Part shown: one piece after another, positions 43,701 to 54,787 of the stretch
Layout: each line of letters starts with the position of its first letter
Position numbering within the stretch: the stretch's first letter is position 1
DNA from: Sequoia sempervirens
Lineage: Eukaryota > Streptophyta > Pinopsida > Cupressales > Cupressaceae
Assembly (NCBI GenBank): GCA_007258455.2
Contig: VDFB02321297.1
Location: 38,573-102,572 of the forward strand
Reading direction: 5' to 3'
Length of the DNA stretch: 64,000 bases
The notes under the pieces: model-generated
The model's database searches: none
What the model was told of the DNA's origin: nothing
The model's input: only the letters and a program-made list of their open reading frames with translations
Made by a program: the position numbers and the translations under genes

Positions 43701-44590
43701 AATTGAGGAGGTTGTACCTAAATCTCTTATTTCCATTATTTGTCTTCATTTTTAATTGGTGATTAAAAATTTGCATCTTGTAATCATTTTTTTGTTTGAA
43801 TGTGTAGATCAGGTTGAATTTCAACGGTTTTCATGTTATTGTAAAATAGGTATTAGCTATTTTTAGTAAATGAATCAACTTTTGGATTATATAATTTGAT
43901 GTTGATTTCTTATGAATGTAATGCTAATTTTACAATAGATTGGAAAATCATTTGATATTTGAGCTTATTAAGGTGATTGTTTTTATCCTACACTCATTTA
44001 ACCTTTAATTTTTACTATTAATAGAGTTAGGTTTTATAGAAATCATGAAATAAGAAGGTTCCTACTTATCAAATCGTCTCACCATTTTTTAGGAGTTTTG
44101 CAATATATTCTATTCTATATCAAATTACCATAATTTTCTTGTATTTTGTATTTCCACATAATAATCATCGTCTCTCTCACATTGTAAGAATTGGTTGCCT
44201 ATTGAGATATATCTTTATTAACCCAAAACTTCCACAATATCCTTACATATCTTGGAAGTCTGCAATATCTAGATCTTAACCTAAAAATTTTATAGTATCT
44301 TTAGATAGCTTGGAAATCCACAATAATGTTAACTGGTTTGGAATTTTTGAAACCACATAGTATCTATATCTAGCAAAATATGTGTAGGAGAACCTTAGAA
44401 GCAAAATGTAAAAGTCACAAGTATAATTGTAAAGTCAATAAGGATATCCATAATTAGATTGAATCCTCATAGGGTTTTATCCTTTCAAATTCAAAAATTT
44501 AGCCAAAAAATAGTTGAAAGGTTAATTCTAAAAGATCAAATTTAGTGCCTTGTAGAGCTTGTGAACTATAGCATTGAATTGAAAAATAAC
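40731..44590 (+). repeat. Long direct repeat, copy 1
   Basis: About 3.86 kb matching 51338-58366 once two later insertions in copy 2 are removed; roughly 90-95 per cent identical by eye. It starts around TTGACCAAAATTAGGCAC and ends at AATTGAAAAATAAC. It flanks a Ty3/gypsy relic together with copy 2, so it may be the left LTR of a giant element or one copy of a segmental duplication. It contains no gene apart from a decayed retroelement tail at about 42880-43350. Confidence 0.8.
42880..43352 (+). pseudogene. Decayed retroelement 3' end, copy 1
   Basis: One frame reads IQHLPSFHCILNVVIHGLQKDF, then ELGVDFVDSIRGIFNSWIF and VVPPQAMLGFHGFLLEDLNE. A U-rich tail and an A-rich run (about 43346-43352) follow. 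The same sequence at 53500-54012 has a longer A8 tail. It resembles the coding end and 3' untranslated region of a non-LTR element; the protein is not one I recognise. Confidence 0.4.
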
Positions 44591-46394
44591 CTTTTCTTAT
44601 CCAATTCATGGTCTCATAGTATGTTGATGTTTATGGATTTCTTATATAATATGTTTATATCTATGAAGAATGGTTTATAGTTTAGTTGAAATTTCATGCC
44701 CCCTTCTATGGCCCATCAATAAAAAACCAGTCAAAGAGATGTTATATGAGTCATCTTGCATGAACAATGCCTTAATAAACCAAAAAATAGTTGTGTTAGA
44801 ATTTTTAGGTTTTTAGTTGTTTGCATACCCACATAGCATATCTATCACTCCCAAATTCCTACCTCTTCACCCCTTCTTTACATCGCTTTCCCAAGTATAA
44901 GTGTTTTAGGTTTCAGTCATCGATCTTAACCCTTAACCCTTATCACTTCCCTTTCTAAGTGATAATTCCTCCCCTGATCACTAATTCTCCTATAAAATCC
45001 TTCAAAACATAACATGTCTTAAAGTTTTGGGCTTCAAGAATCGACCATATTCCTTAACCTTTACCATCATTTTTTCTTAAGTCTTAAGCCTTCTCCCAGA
45101 TTCACAACATCATGGTCTTCAGTCTTTTGAGAATTGACCTTTCTTCTTATCCCTTATCATAATTTTGTGAAAAGTCTTCAGTCTCTCATCCTATCTCCAA
45201 TCAAAGATTTCAATGGTTTTAAAAACCTTATCAAAATACAAAGGTGGTTTTGAAACCTCATAATAAATCCACAATGATTAAAGTTTTGTGAAAACTTTGA
45301 AAGGTTTTAAGAAATCTGTTGGATTCTAACATGGTTATGGAAAAATTGTTGGCCTGGTAATGGTTATGAAACCAGGCTTATGTCTTGATGCAAAAATAAA
45401 GATAAGTTTTGTTGAAACTAAGAATTTTTTTGAGAACTCCATTGGAATTTGATGGAGGTTTTGAAACCACTTTTGGACTCTAACGGAGGTATCAAAACCA
45501 CTTTTGGATCTTGACAAAAAAAATTGAAACTAACATTTTTTGGTATTTGTTTATCAGGTCTCCCTCTTCTCCTTTATCGTATTTACAATAATACTCAAGA
45601 ATTCCTCTCAATATCCAATCCATGACATCTTCCTTTCCTCCATGCTCTTCCATATTTCTACCAACCTTCTAATCTTTTGGTATTCTTCTTTCCCTTCTTC
45701 CAACAAGAATCAAGCCCAAACACCTAATGCCCAACAAAATTTGTCTTTCAAGGATCATGGTTTCGGCGTTCTTCATATCATCTTCTTCATCAAACAGTAT
45801 GTAGTGGTCTTGATGCTTGATGTCCAATAGAGATTTTATCTTCAAGGTTTTTGGATCATGTCATTATTCTCTCTAAAATTTTCAACAAGAATTTCCTTGT
45901 AGGCTTGACGCTTGATGTCTAACGAGGAAGACCTTTTAGGGTTGCAAACCATTTAATATTTAACCCAATGGTTGGTTTAGGCTTGAAGCTTTAACAATGT
46001 TCTGGGAGGCATGGTTTCAAGAAATAAATTCCATTAATTCCTAGAGACTCTCCTTAGATGTCCAATATTAGTTTCTAAGGAAGTGAAGAGGGAATTTAAG
46101 GCTTTGAGTGCATAGTTGGGAAAGGATTATGGTGCCCATGTTGCATTCATGTTTTGTAGGCTCTTGTTAGAGGGTCATCCCTAGCCATATTTTTGTCACT
46201 GATTTTGTGGGGGGGTTTATGATCTTATCCATGGATTCATTAGTGTAGAAGCATGACTATGATTTTAGGGCCATTTTAGAAGGATTTATGCTTGAATTTA
46301 GATTTCCACATGTCTGCACCTAATTTGTAGGGGTTTAGGGTAGGGTTTCCTACTCAATGATGTGCCCTATCTTCTCCTCTTATTTCAATAGACA
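44591..46394 (+). other. Non-coding 5' part of gypsy relic (possible LTR U3)
   Basis: No gene supported. It contains repeated GGTTTTGAAACC-like and TTTTGGA.TCTAACGG.GGT phrases (45200-45520). It leads to a TATA box at 46395 and an AATAAA at 46507, the order expected of U3-R in an LTR. Confidence 0.35.
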
Positions 46395-46402
46395 TATATA
46401 AA
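46395..46402 (+). promoter_or_regulatory. TATA box upstream of gypsy gag
   Basis: TATATAAAGG, followed about 110 bp later by AATAAAAG (46507). It suggests an LTR promoter/polyadenylation pair for the element whose gag begins near 47.3 kb. Confidence 0.45.
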
Positions 46403-47339
46403 GGTATTTGTGCTCATTGTAAAGGTATTCTTAGATTTTCTCTAGGAGACTTATGAAATCTTTGCATTCTATAACTGTAAAAAATTGGCCTTTATGCCTC
46501 TATGCTAATAAAAGAAATCATATGTTTTTATCTTTTCTCACTTTCATGTATTCTAAGTAACATTTTATACCTCTATACATGCATGAAATATCATCATTTT
46601 TTAAGTTGTATGATTGTGTTTATCTTTTGTACGTATTTATTGTGGGTAATCTATACCCCCTTTATGAGCTTTTAGACCCTAGCCTTCATGCTTTCTTGTA
46701 AAACTAGTGAAATAGAGAACTATGTAAGATTATTTTTAGTATTTTTTTGGTACTTTGTGCAATCACATACATGAAGAAACCAAATCTAAATCTAGATGTA
46801 TCACCTCCTCTTTCCTATTTTCAACATTCTTTCTATCCCTTTTCCTATGTGAGCTAATAGGTTAGGATTAGTGATAAGATTTCATATGTTGGGTTGGACC
46901 AACATATCTACACCTAGTTTAGGAAAGGAATATGACCTTCAGAGATCTAACCTCAACTGCAAGGTCCCACACCTTGAGGTTATTTCCATTATGTCATTGG
47001 AGTGTTGAGCCTATGTTAAACAAGGTGCATTTACATGCTTTTAGTATACTAAGCTATCATTGTTTACTTCTAGAAGAAGAGATATAATTTCTTTATCACT
47101 AGTAAGGAGAAACAAAGGTATTGTAAATCCATCTACTAGAGCTTAGTCCACACATCTAGTCACTAGATTACTTCAGCCTAGAATTCTCATTGGTCAAAAA
47201 ATAGACCATTATTCCACATGGTTGTACCTAGGAATCAATATTTTGTTCCATTCAATTAGGGAAGCCCATTGAATTCATATCAACATGATGGAATTCTCAT
47301 GGAAGCCCTAAAAAATATCCTATTTTATACTAAGGAAAA
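46403..47339 (+). other. Leader region before gag
   Basis: AT-rich leader with no gene. No clear tRNA primer-binding site was found. Confidence 0.35.
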
Positions 47340-48560
47340 CTAAACTACACCTAATGAGCACATAAAATTTGTGGCTACACTCTATGCAGTCCATCACATC
47401 ACTTAAGATAATGTCACAGTTAGATTTCTAGCAACATCTTTGAAAGGAAATACTTTACAATGGTTCAGAGGGCTAAGTGACAACTCAATCAACACTTGGA
47501 AGAAACTAGGTGAACCATTATGCAAGTAATTTAAAGATAAATTTGACCATTTTTCATTGGTAGAACAACTAACTACAATCAAGAGAGCTCCCATGAGTAC
47601 ATGGCTGATTTCAACAACCATTTTCAAAGGACTTGGGATAGGATCCCACAAATGGTAAGACCCTCTACTAAATATACATTTTTATATTACTTGAGGGCTT
47701 TGAATAGTGATATTTTAGTCATGATCCAATCTATGGGTGGGATGACACTTCTAGATGCTTTTGACTTAGAAATAAGGGTAGAAAATAGCCTTATATAGGT
47801 TGGAAAGATTGCACCAAGGCTTCCAATGTCAAATTTTCCTAAGGTGTATCCTCCTATACCCCTGCTAATACCCCCTATAGCTTTTATACCTACCACACTA
47901 GCTTTATATCACCAAGCATCTACCCAAGAAAAATTTTCCCAACACCATCATCTTAAGTCCAAAAGATAAAAGGCATTCTCCAAAATTTTGACAATGAGCT
48001 ACTAAATATTAAGAAGTAAAAAAATAAAGTTTTTAGACCTTAACAAGATCCTTATAAAAATCTTGTATTATCCTAATTGTCCTAATAGGCCTCTCTACCA
48101 ATCTAATTCTCAAGTTCAACAGAGAAATTTCAATACTAGGCCATATCAACTGTACAATCAAAATGTTTCCAGCTCTTATAGAGAACTTGTATCATTCCAA
48201 AATAACATGGTACAAGATTATGAATGGTTTTTTCCATGAAATCAACCCCGTAATCAGGCCACATGCTCCAATAGAAAGCTAAATTGAGCCCTCATGGTAT
48301 AAATAATATTGTTTTTCAACAAGATGTAGTACAAGAAACTTACGAACAATAGAGCCTGAGCATGGTCATCATGATGTCACTCTCATGAATTGTCAAATTG
48401 AAGAGTTTTGTGGGTAAACCATCCACAAAGACCGAATCAGTCTTCCCACTCTATAGAAGCTAATATAATAGCTAAAAAGGGTTGTTGATGTGGGACATCA
48501 AGCTGATAAAGGGGAAAACCAAGCTTCTACAAGTAACCAAGGTGTTGTCGGTACATCATC
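47340..48560 (+). pseudogene. Gypsy gag
   Basis: Reading frames give NTLQWFRGLSDNSINTWKKL and FKDKFDHF, then after a frameshift near 47590 MADFNNHFQRTWDRIPQM and FLYYLRALNSDILVMIQSMG with DLEIRVENSLI. This is the retrotransposon gag (capsid) domain layout, W.RGL..NSI.TW..L..F...F. Capsid packages element RNA. The rest, to about 48560, is Asn/Gln/Pro-rich and broken by many stops. A zinc knuckle was not found. Confidence 0.75.
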
Positions 48561-48889
48561 TTCTCAAAATGTGTAAATTTTACCAAGAGATCAAGTTGTA
48601 ACAGGTAAAGATCAACCAAGAACCCAACCACAACCATTACAAACATAAGGAGATGTTCTTAAGGGACAAAAAAAGGTTAGTACAATACCATTTAGAATTT
48701 TGGAGCATATAAAAAAGGAAAATGTTAGCATATCAATATGGGATTCTTTAGCACTTCCTGGCCAAAAATATAATTTGTTGCAAAAGGCCTTGTATGATAT
48801 CACCTTGTCAACTGAGACTTCAAAGGAGTAGCCTAGTGTCATCCTTACTAATACTCCTTGTGTCAAGGGTGAACAATAGATCAAAGATA

Positions 48890-49420
48890 TCAAACCACCT
48901 CCATTTTATTGTTCTTTGATAATTGGCCAACACCTTGTCCATAATTGTATGATAGAATCAATGGAAAGTAGCTCCATGATGCCTACATAGATAGTAGATA
49001 GGCTTGAATTGTCATTTGAGCCTCTTACCAAGGGACTAGTCTAGTTGTATGGGACAAACATAAACATGGTTGGATAATAATAAATTTGAGTCTTACTTTA
49101 CATGCTTGCCCAAACTTCTCCATACCACATGACATACATATCATAGATCTACCACCATTATTTTCCATGTGTATCTAGAGACTTCACTATGAAATTGGGG
49201 GGTTACTTATCTTCTAATTCCAGTCACACCTATTTTTTACAAAAAAGATATGGCCCTTGGATGATTTTAAAATCCGAACCTATAGAAAATGATCATATAG
49301 AACCATATGTTCTTAATTTTTCAATGAAAATTTTACCATCCATGAACAAGAAGAAAAATTTTATGTCCAAGAGCCCAACACTCCTTTATAAGGCATACTT
49401 GATTTATTTTTAGATAAGTG
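48890..49420 (+). pseudogene. Gypsy aspartic protease region
   Basis: The sequence reads CSLIIGQHLVHNCMIESMES, then MMPT, RLELSFEPLTKGLV and LYGTNINMVG. After stops and a frameshift it reads KLGGYLSSNSSHTYFLQKRYG and SEPIENDHIEPYVLNF. The order matches plant gypsy protease followed by its conserved linker. The catalytic Asp-Ser/Thr-Gly position is not preserved (MES), so it is inactive. Confidence 0.65.
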
Positions 49421-49619
49421 GATTGTTGAGAATCATGAAGCTAATCCATTCAAACACATGGAAGAAGCAAGGTTGGTTATCTAGATGATCCATGAACAAG
49501 ATATTAATGTCTCTAACCTTGTAAAAGATGATAAAAAATAGTGTGAACAACAACCTAATGAACTTTAGAAATTATAATTTAATGGTTCAAAAAGAAAAAT
49601 TGGTGTTGGTGAAGGGGCA

Positions 49620-49990
49620 ATGCTTCTGTCTCACAGAGGTGAAAGGTATTCTTAGCTTTCAAATTTTCTTTTAGTTAAACTAACAATACAACAGAGTATG
49701 AGGCACTGATTCATGGCCTAGAATGGGCTAAGAAGAGAAAAATCAGATGCTTGCAAGTATTTGGAGATAGTGAGATTATTGTGGTTAAGGTAAGAGGTCT
49801 AAACATCACAAAAATGATTTTCTCAAATATTATAAACATAGGGTTTGCAATGTTATGGAGGAATTTGATGCATATAACTTGTTGTCCATAGCTATAATTC
49901 AAAACAAAAATGTTGATAGGTTGGTTGGAATGGGATAACAATATGACATTCCAATTGATATTAGCAATGGTAAGGCACAATAGTATATCA
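49620..49990 (+). pseudogene. Archaeal-type RNase H upstream of RT
   Basis: One frame reads KLTNTTEYEALIHGLEWAKK, then LQVFGDSEIIVVKVRGLN, a block with YYKHRVCNVMEEFDAYNL, and IIQNKNVDRLVGMG. This is the second half of an archaeal/plant-type RNase H: the TNN.EYEAL helix with catalytic Glu, the GDS with catalytic Asp and the final K/N..D block. It would process the RNA:DNA hybrid. It lies before, not after, the RT, unlike the Tat element at 8.6-12.3 kb. The N-terminal FDGS strand is not readable. Confidence 0.75.
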
Positions 49991-50113
49991 AAGTGGTGGT
50001 AAGACCTTCAATCCCAAATAACCAAGCACATTGGAAGGTGTTTGATAATGATGAGAAAATTATTTATTTTTTTTATTGAAGAGGCTTAATTTTTAGCTAT
50101 TAACCAAAAAATA

Positions 50114-51352
50114 TTGCAAAAACAATATGGTGAGCAAATTATACAGCTAAAAACTAACAAATTTCCAAAAGGATTGGTCTCCTTAGAATCCATTTTTAGT
50201 TATGATGATTATTCCAAAAAGGGAGAAATCAACATTTACATCAAAAAGGATCACTATGAACAGGTATGCATTTTTAAAGATAATTTTTTTAAATTAGGAA
50301 AGATACAAACAATAAAGGAAAAACTTGCTTTTGTTAAGTTTTGTCGAGAGTATGATGACATTTTTTCTTGAAAATACAATGACTTTTAAAATGGATCAAC
50401 TTTCCCAACACAGTATTGAGCTAGAATGAAGTGCCAAATGTGTAAGGAAAAAGAAAAGACCATTATACCCCAAATTAGAGCCACTCATGAAAATGGAATT
50501 GAGCAAGTTGATTAAGGGAATCATCATTTTTCCTATCAAACATACCTCTTGGGTTTCCAACCTAGTTCCTATTAAGAAGAAGAATGGATAAATAAGAGTA
50601 TGTGTATATTTCAGGGAATTGGATAGAGTCTCATTAAAAGACCATTATTTGTTGCCTTTTATGGAGAAAATTTTACAGGTTGTATCAGGTTCTAAGATTT
50701 TTTCATTATTGGATGGTTATTTCGGGGATAACCAAGTTTCGATGTAAGAGGAGGACTAGTTATTCTATGTGAGAGGCTTTCATTATTGGATGGTTATTCT
50801 GGGGATAACCATGGAATACAAGAGAATGAATTTTGGTTTGTCCAATGTTGGGACAACATTTCAAAGAGCCATGGATATAGCTTTTTGAGGTATGATGAAA
50901 AAATTATCTTGGATTATCTTAATGAATGTGACCATATTTTTTAAGGATGCTAATGAACATTTTTCTCACCTAAGGTTCAAATTGTTTGACAAGTGTAGGG
51001 AGTATGGTGTAACCATCAATCCCATGAAATGCATCTTTGTTGTTCATCAAGGTAAGCTACTTGGTTATGTAGCCTCCAAACATGGTTTTATAGTTGATCT
51101 TGAAAGGGTGAATGATATTTTAGTTTTGGCTATACCATCTCATAAAAAGGGATTTCAAAGTTTCATAGGAAGGATCAATTTTGTTAGAAGGTTTATACCA
51201 TATATTGTTGATCTTTTAAAGCCACTAACATCCATGTTAAAGAAAGATTTGGTTTTCAAATGGACAAAGGAAGGAAAAAAGAATTTTGAAGGCATAAAAC
51301 AAACTTTAGCAGTAACATTTACCCTCTTAAACCCCTATTTTAGAAAGATTGC
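50114..51352 (+). pseudogene. Ty3/gypsy reverse transcriptase
   Basis: The upstream linker (50114-50371, ENIYIKKDHYEQ..EKLAFVKFCREYDDIFS) leads to RT blocks. In order these are ELSKLIKGIIIFPIKHTSWV, NLVPIKKKNG, IRVCVYFRELDRVSLKDHYL, SKIFSLLDGYFGDNQVS, FGLSNVGTTFQRAMDIAF, LRFKLFDKCREYGVTINPMK, FVVHQGKLLGYVASKHGF and GFQSFIGRINFVRRFIPYIV. The region of the YxDD box is not preserved. A 77-bp-offset duplication (50701 and 50778) disrupts the middle. Stops and shifts are frequent, but 50892-51356 is open. The frame ends where the long direct repeat begins. Confidence 0.85.
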
Positions 51353-53499
51353 TTGACCATAATTAGGCACATAATGACATTGGAATTTCCTTAGCATGAG
51401 GATGAGCAAGGCATTTCAACTCTCCTGTATTCCAAATACATGAAATATACAGACTCATAGTGCGTGGAAAATGGAACCAACAATATTAATTAAAATGAAG
51501 GAAGATAAACTTATCGTAGTAGTGTAGAGACCAAGACACGGTGGAAGTGCTTGGAGAGGTGTGAATTGTTCTTCTTGAAAGTTGACCTGTGTTGTTTTCC
51601 TCTGATCAATCATGAGAAGAAGATTGAAATCCACAAGGTAATTGTTGGTCATTTTGTAGTCCAATATTACACTTGCGCCCTCCCACTCTTGCTCTTATGC
51701 CTACCAGTTTTTATGGAGAGAATGCTCCTTCCTTTTTCTTCCCTCATGACTCCTTGTTCATCATGTTATTCCCACCATGTTGATGCCTGGTTGATAGCTC
51801 TAGAGAATCTTAACTAAGAGACGTGGATCGATTTCCTAAGTTCTTACTGGCGATGTGGGAGTAATTTTTCCTTGGTGCCTAAAGACAATAAAGTTTCATA
51901 ACTTAAACTAAATTCCATGTCTAGAGTTGAGTCTAGAATGCAGTTAGAAATAAGTATGTGTTATTTTCTACGACTAGTAGTCTTACGCTTGAATTAAATT
52001 TAGTATTATTAAAACAATAATACATACTTGTGTTAAAAAGCAATTAAATGGTATGAATTAAACAATTATTTATCAATATCAAAAGAGGTTATGACATAAT
52101 GCAAACTCTTCGTGAATAAACATTGAATTTTCCCTACATCAGATATAATACTGAATTGAAGGGGCTTTCACCACAATTGAAAATAGTGACAGTAGTTTTT
52201 ATTACACTACTACTTTATATCTCAAGTGCAAGATGTTTCCAATAGTTTTCTAGGTTACTACAAGCATTCAATAGGCAATGTATTGGAATTGGTTGGTTTG
52301 CGTACATAATTTTTTCCTAATCAATGACTTATAATGTCCACAAGAAAGGTTCTTGTCATGAAATAAAATAGAACACCGATATGTATCTAAATTTCTATTG
52401 AAATGTAAATATTATTCTTTATTAATCAATTACTCAGTCCTATTTCCATTCTAGACAATCTAATTGAAGCAGATAAGCACATTCTAGATCATGTATATAT
52501 TTAGATCATGTAGTTCATGCATCTATTACAAAAGGTCTGGATGCAATTTAGAAGTATTACCAAAGCACACTTTTTTTTTCTAACTTGGCACAACAAAAAG
52601 TGATTAATTAAGCCATTTCACAATTCTAGGAATGTAAAGTGAAAATGCAAGAACACTTCAAAACTATCAAATAAATAATCACTGATATTATAACTAAATG
52701 AATATAGTCTAAATAACTTTTCACTATTTAAATCATCTTCAATCGAGAATATGCAAGTTGTTTGGCTCGCCTATAGTTGTCAACATCTGTAGCATCTACC
52801 ATTTTTTTTACACTATTCAACTAAAATGATTTTTAAACTATAAATATATTTTTACAGTTATCAAAACAAATATCCTTGATAAAGAAAAATGAACATCATT
52901 GATATAGAAGGGGAAAACAGTAAGTACTAAGTAAATAATGAACACAGTTTTCAAATTCTCAATAGTAGGATCCTTTCCTTATGTTGCAGACTAACTAATT
53001 TTAAGAAAGTTTGGACACCTTGTTTGAACTAAATATGCATTGTTTATATCAATTTAGCATGTAAATAAATATACATATAGATTAGTGTCGACATACATCA
53101 TAGGGTACCTAGAACAATTTTATAATTTGGCTCAAGTTAATCAGTATTAAATATAATATATTAGAATTCAATAGTAACAACACTAGAATCTCAACAAGTG
53201 AGCACAATACAAATTACTTATGTATTGATGTATAATGTGATTTTTCCTTGACTATTTCAAAAGAAACACATACATATGATCCCTACATAAAATATACAAT
53301 CAAATTCATTGTTAAACCAAAAGTATGGAGATTTAGGTTTTGCAGTTTCCACATTCTTTCTACCCATCATAGGTAGTCTCTCATTTCCTCTCTCATGCCA
53401 TGGATTTAATTCATGATATGGAAATAGTTAAGGTGTTGGCTTCCAAATTTCTTCAAGAGACCTATTGTTTTCTAAAGAATTGTTCAGAGAATTTGTAGG

Positions 53500-54012
53500 A
53501 ACTATAATATGTTTGTGAGGTCAGCTCATTATTTACTCATAGAGATATTCAACACCTTCCTAGTTCTCATTGCATTCTCAATGCGTTCATTCATGGTCTA
53601 CAGAAGGATTTCCCTGTGTTGTTGAATAATTAATTTCATTGCAATGCTAAAGAACTGGGTGTTGATTTTGTTGAGTCTATTAGGGGCATTTTCAATTCCT
53701 GGATCTTTCTCATCCACTTTCAACCCCCTATCCAGAATGTTGTTGCTGAAGATGTTGCTCATGTTGTTCCTCCTCAGGAAGTGTTGGGATTTCATGGGTT
53801 TTTGCTCGAAGATCATAATGAGGTGAACACAACCTCTTAATATTTCTTCTCTCTAGTTTGTTTTATTTTTTTATTTTGAGGGGTTGTTTCCAAGTTTCTT
53901 TTTATTTCCCTCTCCTTATGGTTGTTCTTTTCTCTCTTGTTCTAGGGATTTTTGTAACTTTTTATATATTTTTTAATATAACTAGTTTAGGTGCTGTGCA
54001 CCTTTAGCTCAA
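53500..54012 (+). pseudogene. Decayed retroelement 3' end, copy 2
   Basis: Counterpart of 42880-43352, less damaged. The frame reads GVDFVESIRGIFNSWIFLIH, then NVVAEDVAHVVPPQEVLGFH and LLEDHNEVNTTS before a stop. It is followed by a U-rich 3' region, AGGTGCTGTGCACCT (a short hairpin) and A8. AGAGAATTT occurs near both ends (53486 and 54015) and may be the target duplication of a 5'-truncated LINE. Confidence 0.4.
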
Positions 54013-54168
54013 AAAAAATAGAGAATTTATTAGTAGTACAAACAAATATTTACAAGACAGATTGCATATTTATTTATTTATTAATAATATAATGATTTGG
54101 TTCTAAGTGTGCATCGTAATACTAGCTTTGTGCAAAATATAATATGTCAATTTTTAAAGTTTTAATAG

Positions 54169-54546
54169 AAATATTAGTCATTGTATGTCTTTTATATATA
54201 TTAGATATAGATGATTACATATAGAGTGTTTTGTTGTTCACCAACAACATTTCAGAATCTTCCACCCTAGATTACACTAGATTACAAACATTTACAACCA
54301 TGGATACATACAACAAAATTACAAAATTTACAACATATACTCTGGTTACATACAACAGACTTATAAAAGGTATTAGTGTATTGCAGATACAGAATTATAA
54401 TTAGACCATCCCTTCAAAAAGTTCCTTCTTTACCAGTCATTGTGCTTGTTATACCCTCCTGTACCTTTCATACTAATCAAAGTCTCTGCTGCTTCATGCT
54501 CAGCCATAGCTTTATTGGCATGTGATTCATTGTATGTCTTGTAAAC
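54169..54546 (-). mobile_element. 378-bp insertion with 28-bp target duplication
   Basis: Flanked by nearly identical 28-bp copies of host sequence (54141-54168 and 54547-54574, one mismatch); absent from copy 1 of the long repeat. On the minus strand it begins with a coding end (TYNESHANKAMAEHEAAETL and then GGYNKHNDW and a stop), followed by a 3' untranslated-like region. It looks like a 5'-truncated retrocopy of an mRNA or element transcript. A poly(A) is not evident. The protein family is not recognised. Confidence 0.6.
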
Positions 54547-54787
54547 AATATGTCAATTTTTAAAGTTTTCATAGTCATAATTAAAATTTACTTGAAAAAG
54601 AAACTATGTAATATGTGTACAATGATGCATATGTTATATTCTAGAGTCATTTACTAATATAGTAAAGTTATAAATCTATCTCAAGCTGAGTGAATGATGA
54701 TTTTGCACATTAGTGAATTTTACTAAAGGAAGAGTTTTATAAATTATTTGTATTAATTAAGGAGATTTTACCTAAATATCTTATTTC

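Larger units (their letters stand above)
47340..51352 (+). mobile_element. Ty3/gypsy relic (gag, protease, RNase H, RT)
   Basis: The coding order on + is gag, aspartic protease, archaeal-type RNase H, then RT. The second half (own RNase H, integrase) is missing, because sequence changes to the long direct repeat at about 51345. The integrase end at 1-621 belongs to the same kind of element but is a different copy. Heavily mutated, with many stops and a few frameshifts. Confidence 0.8.
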
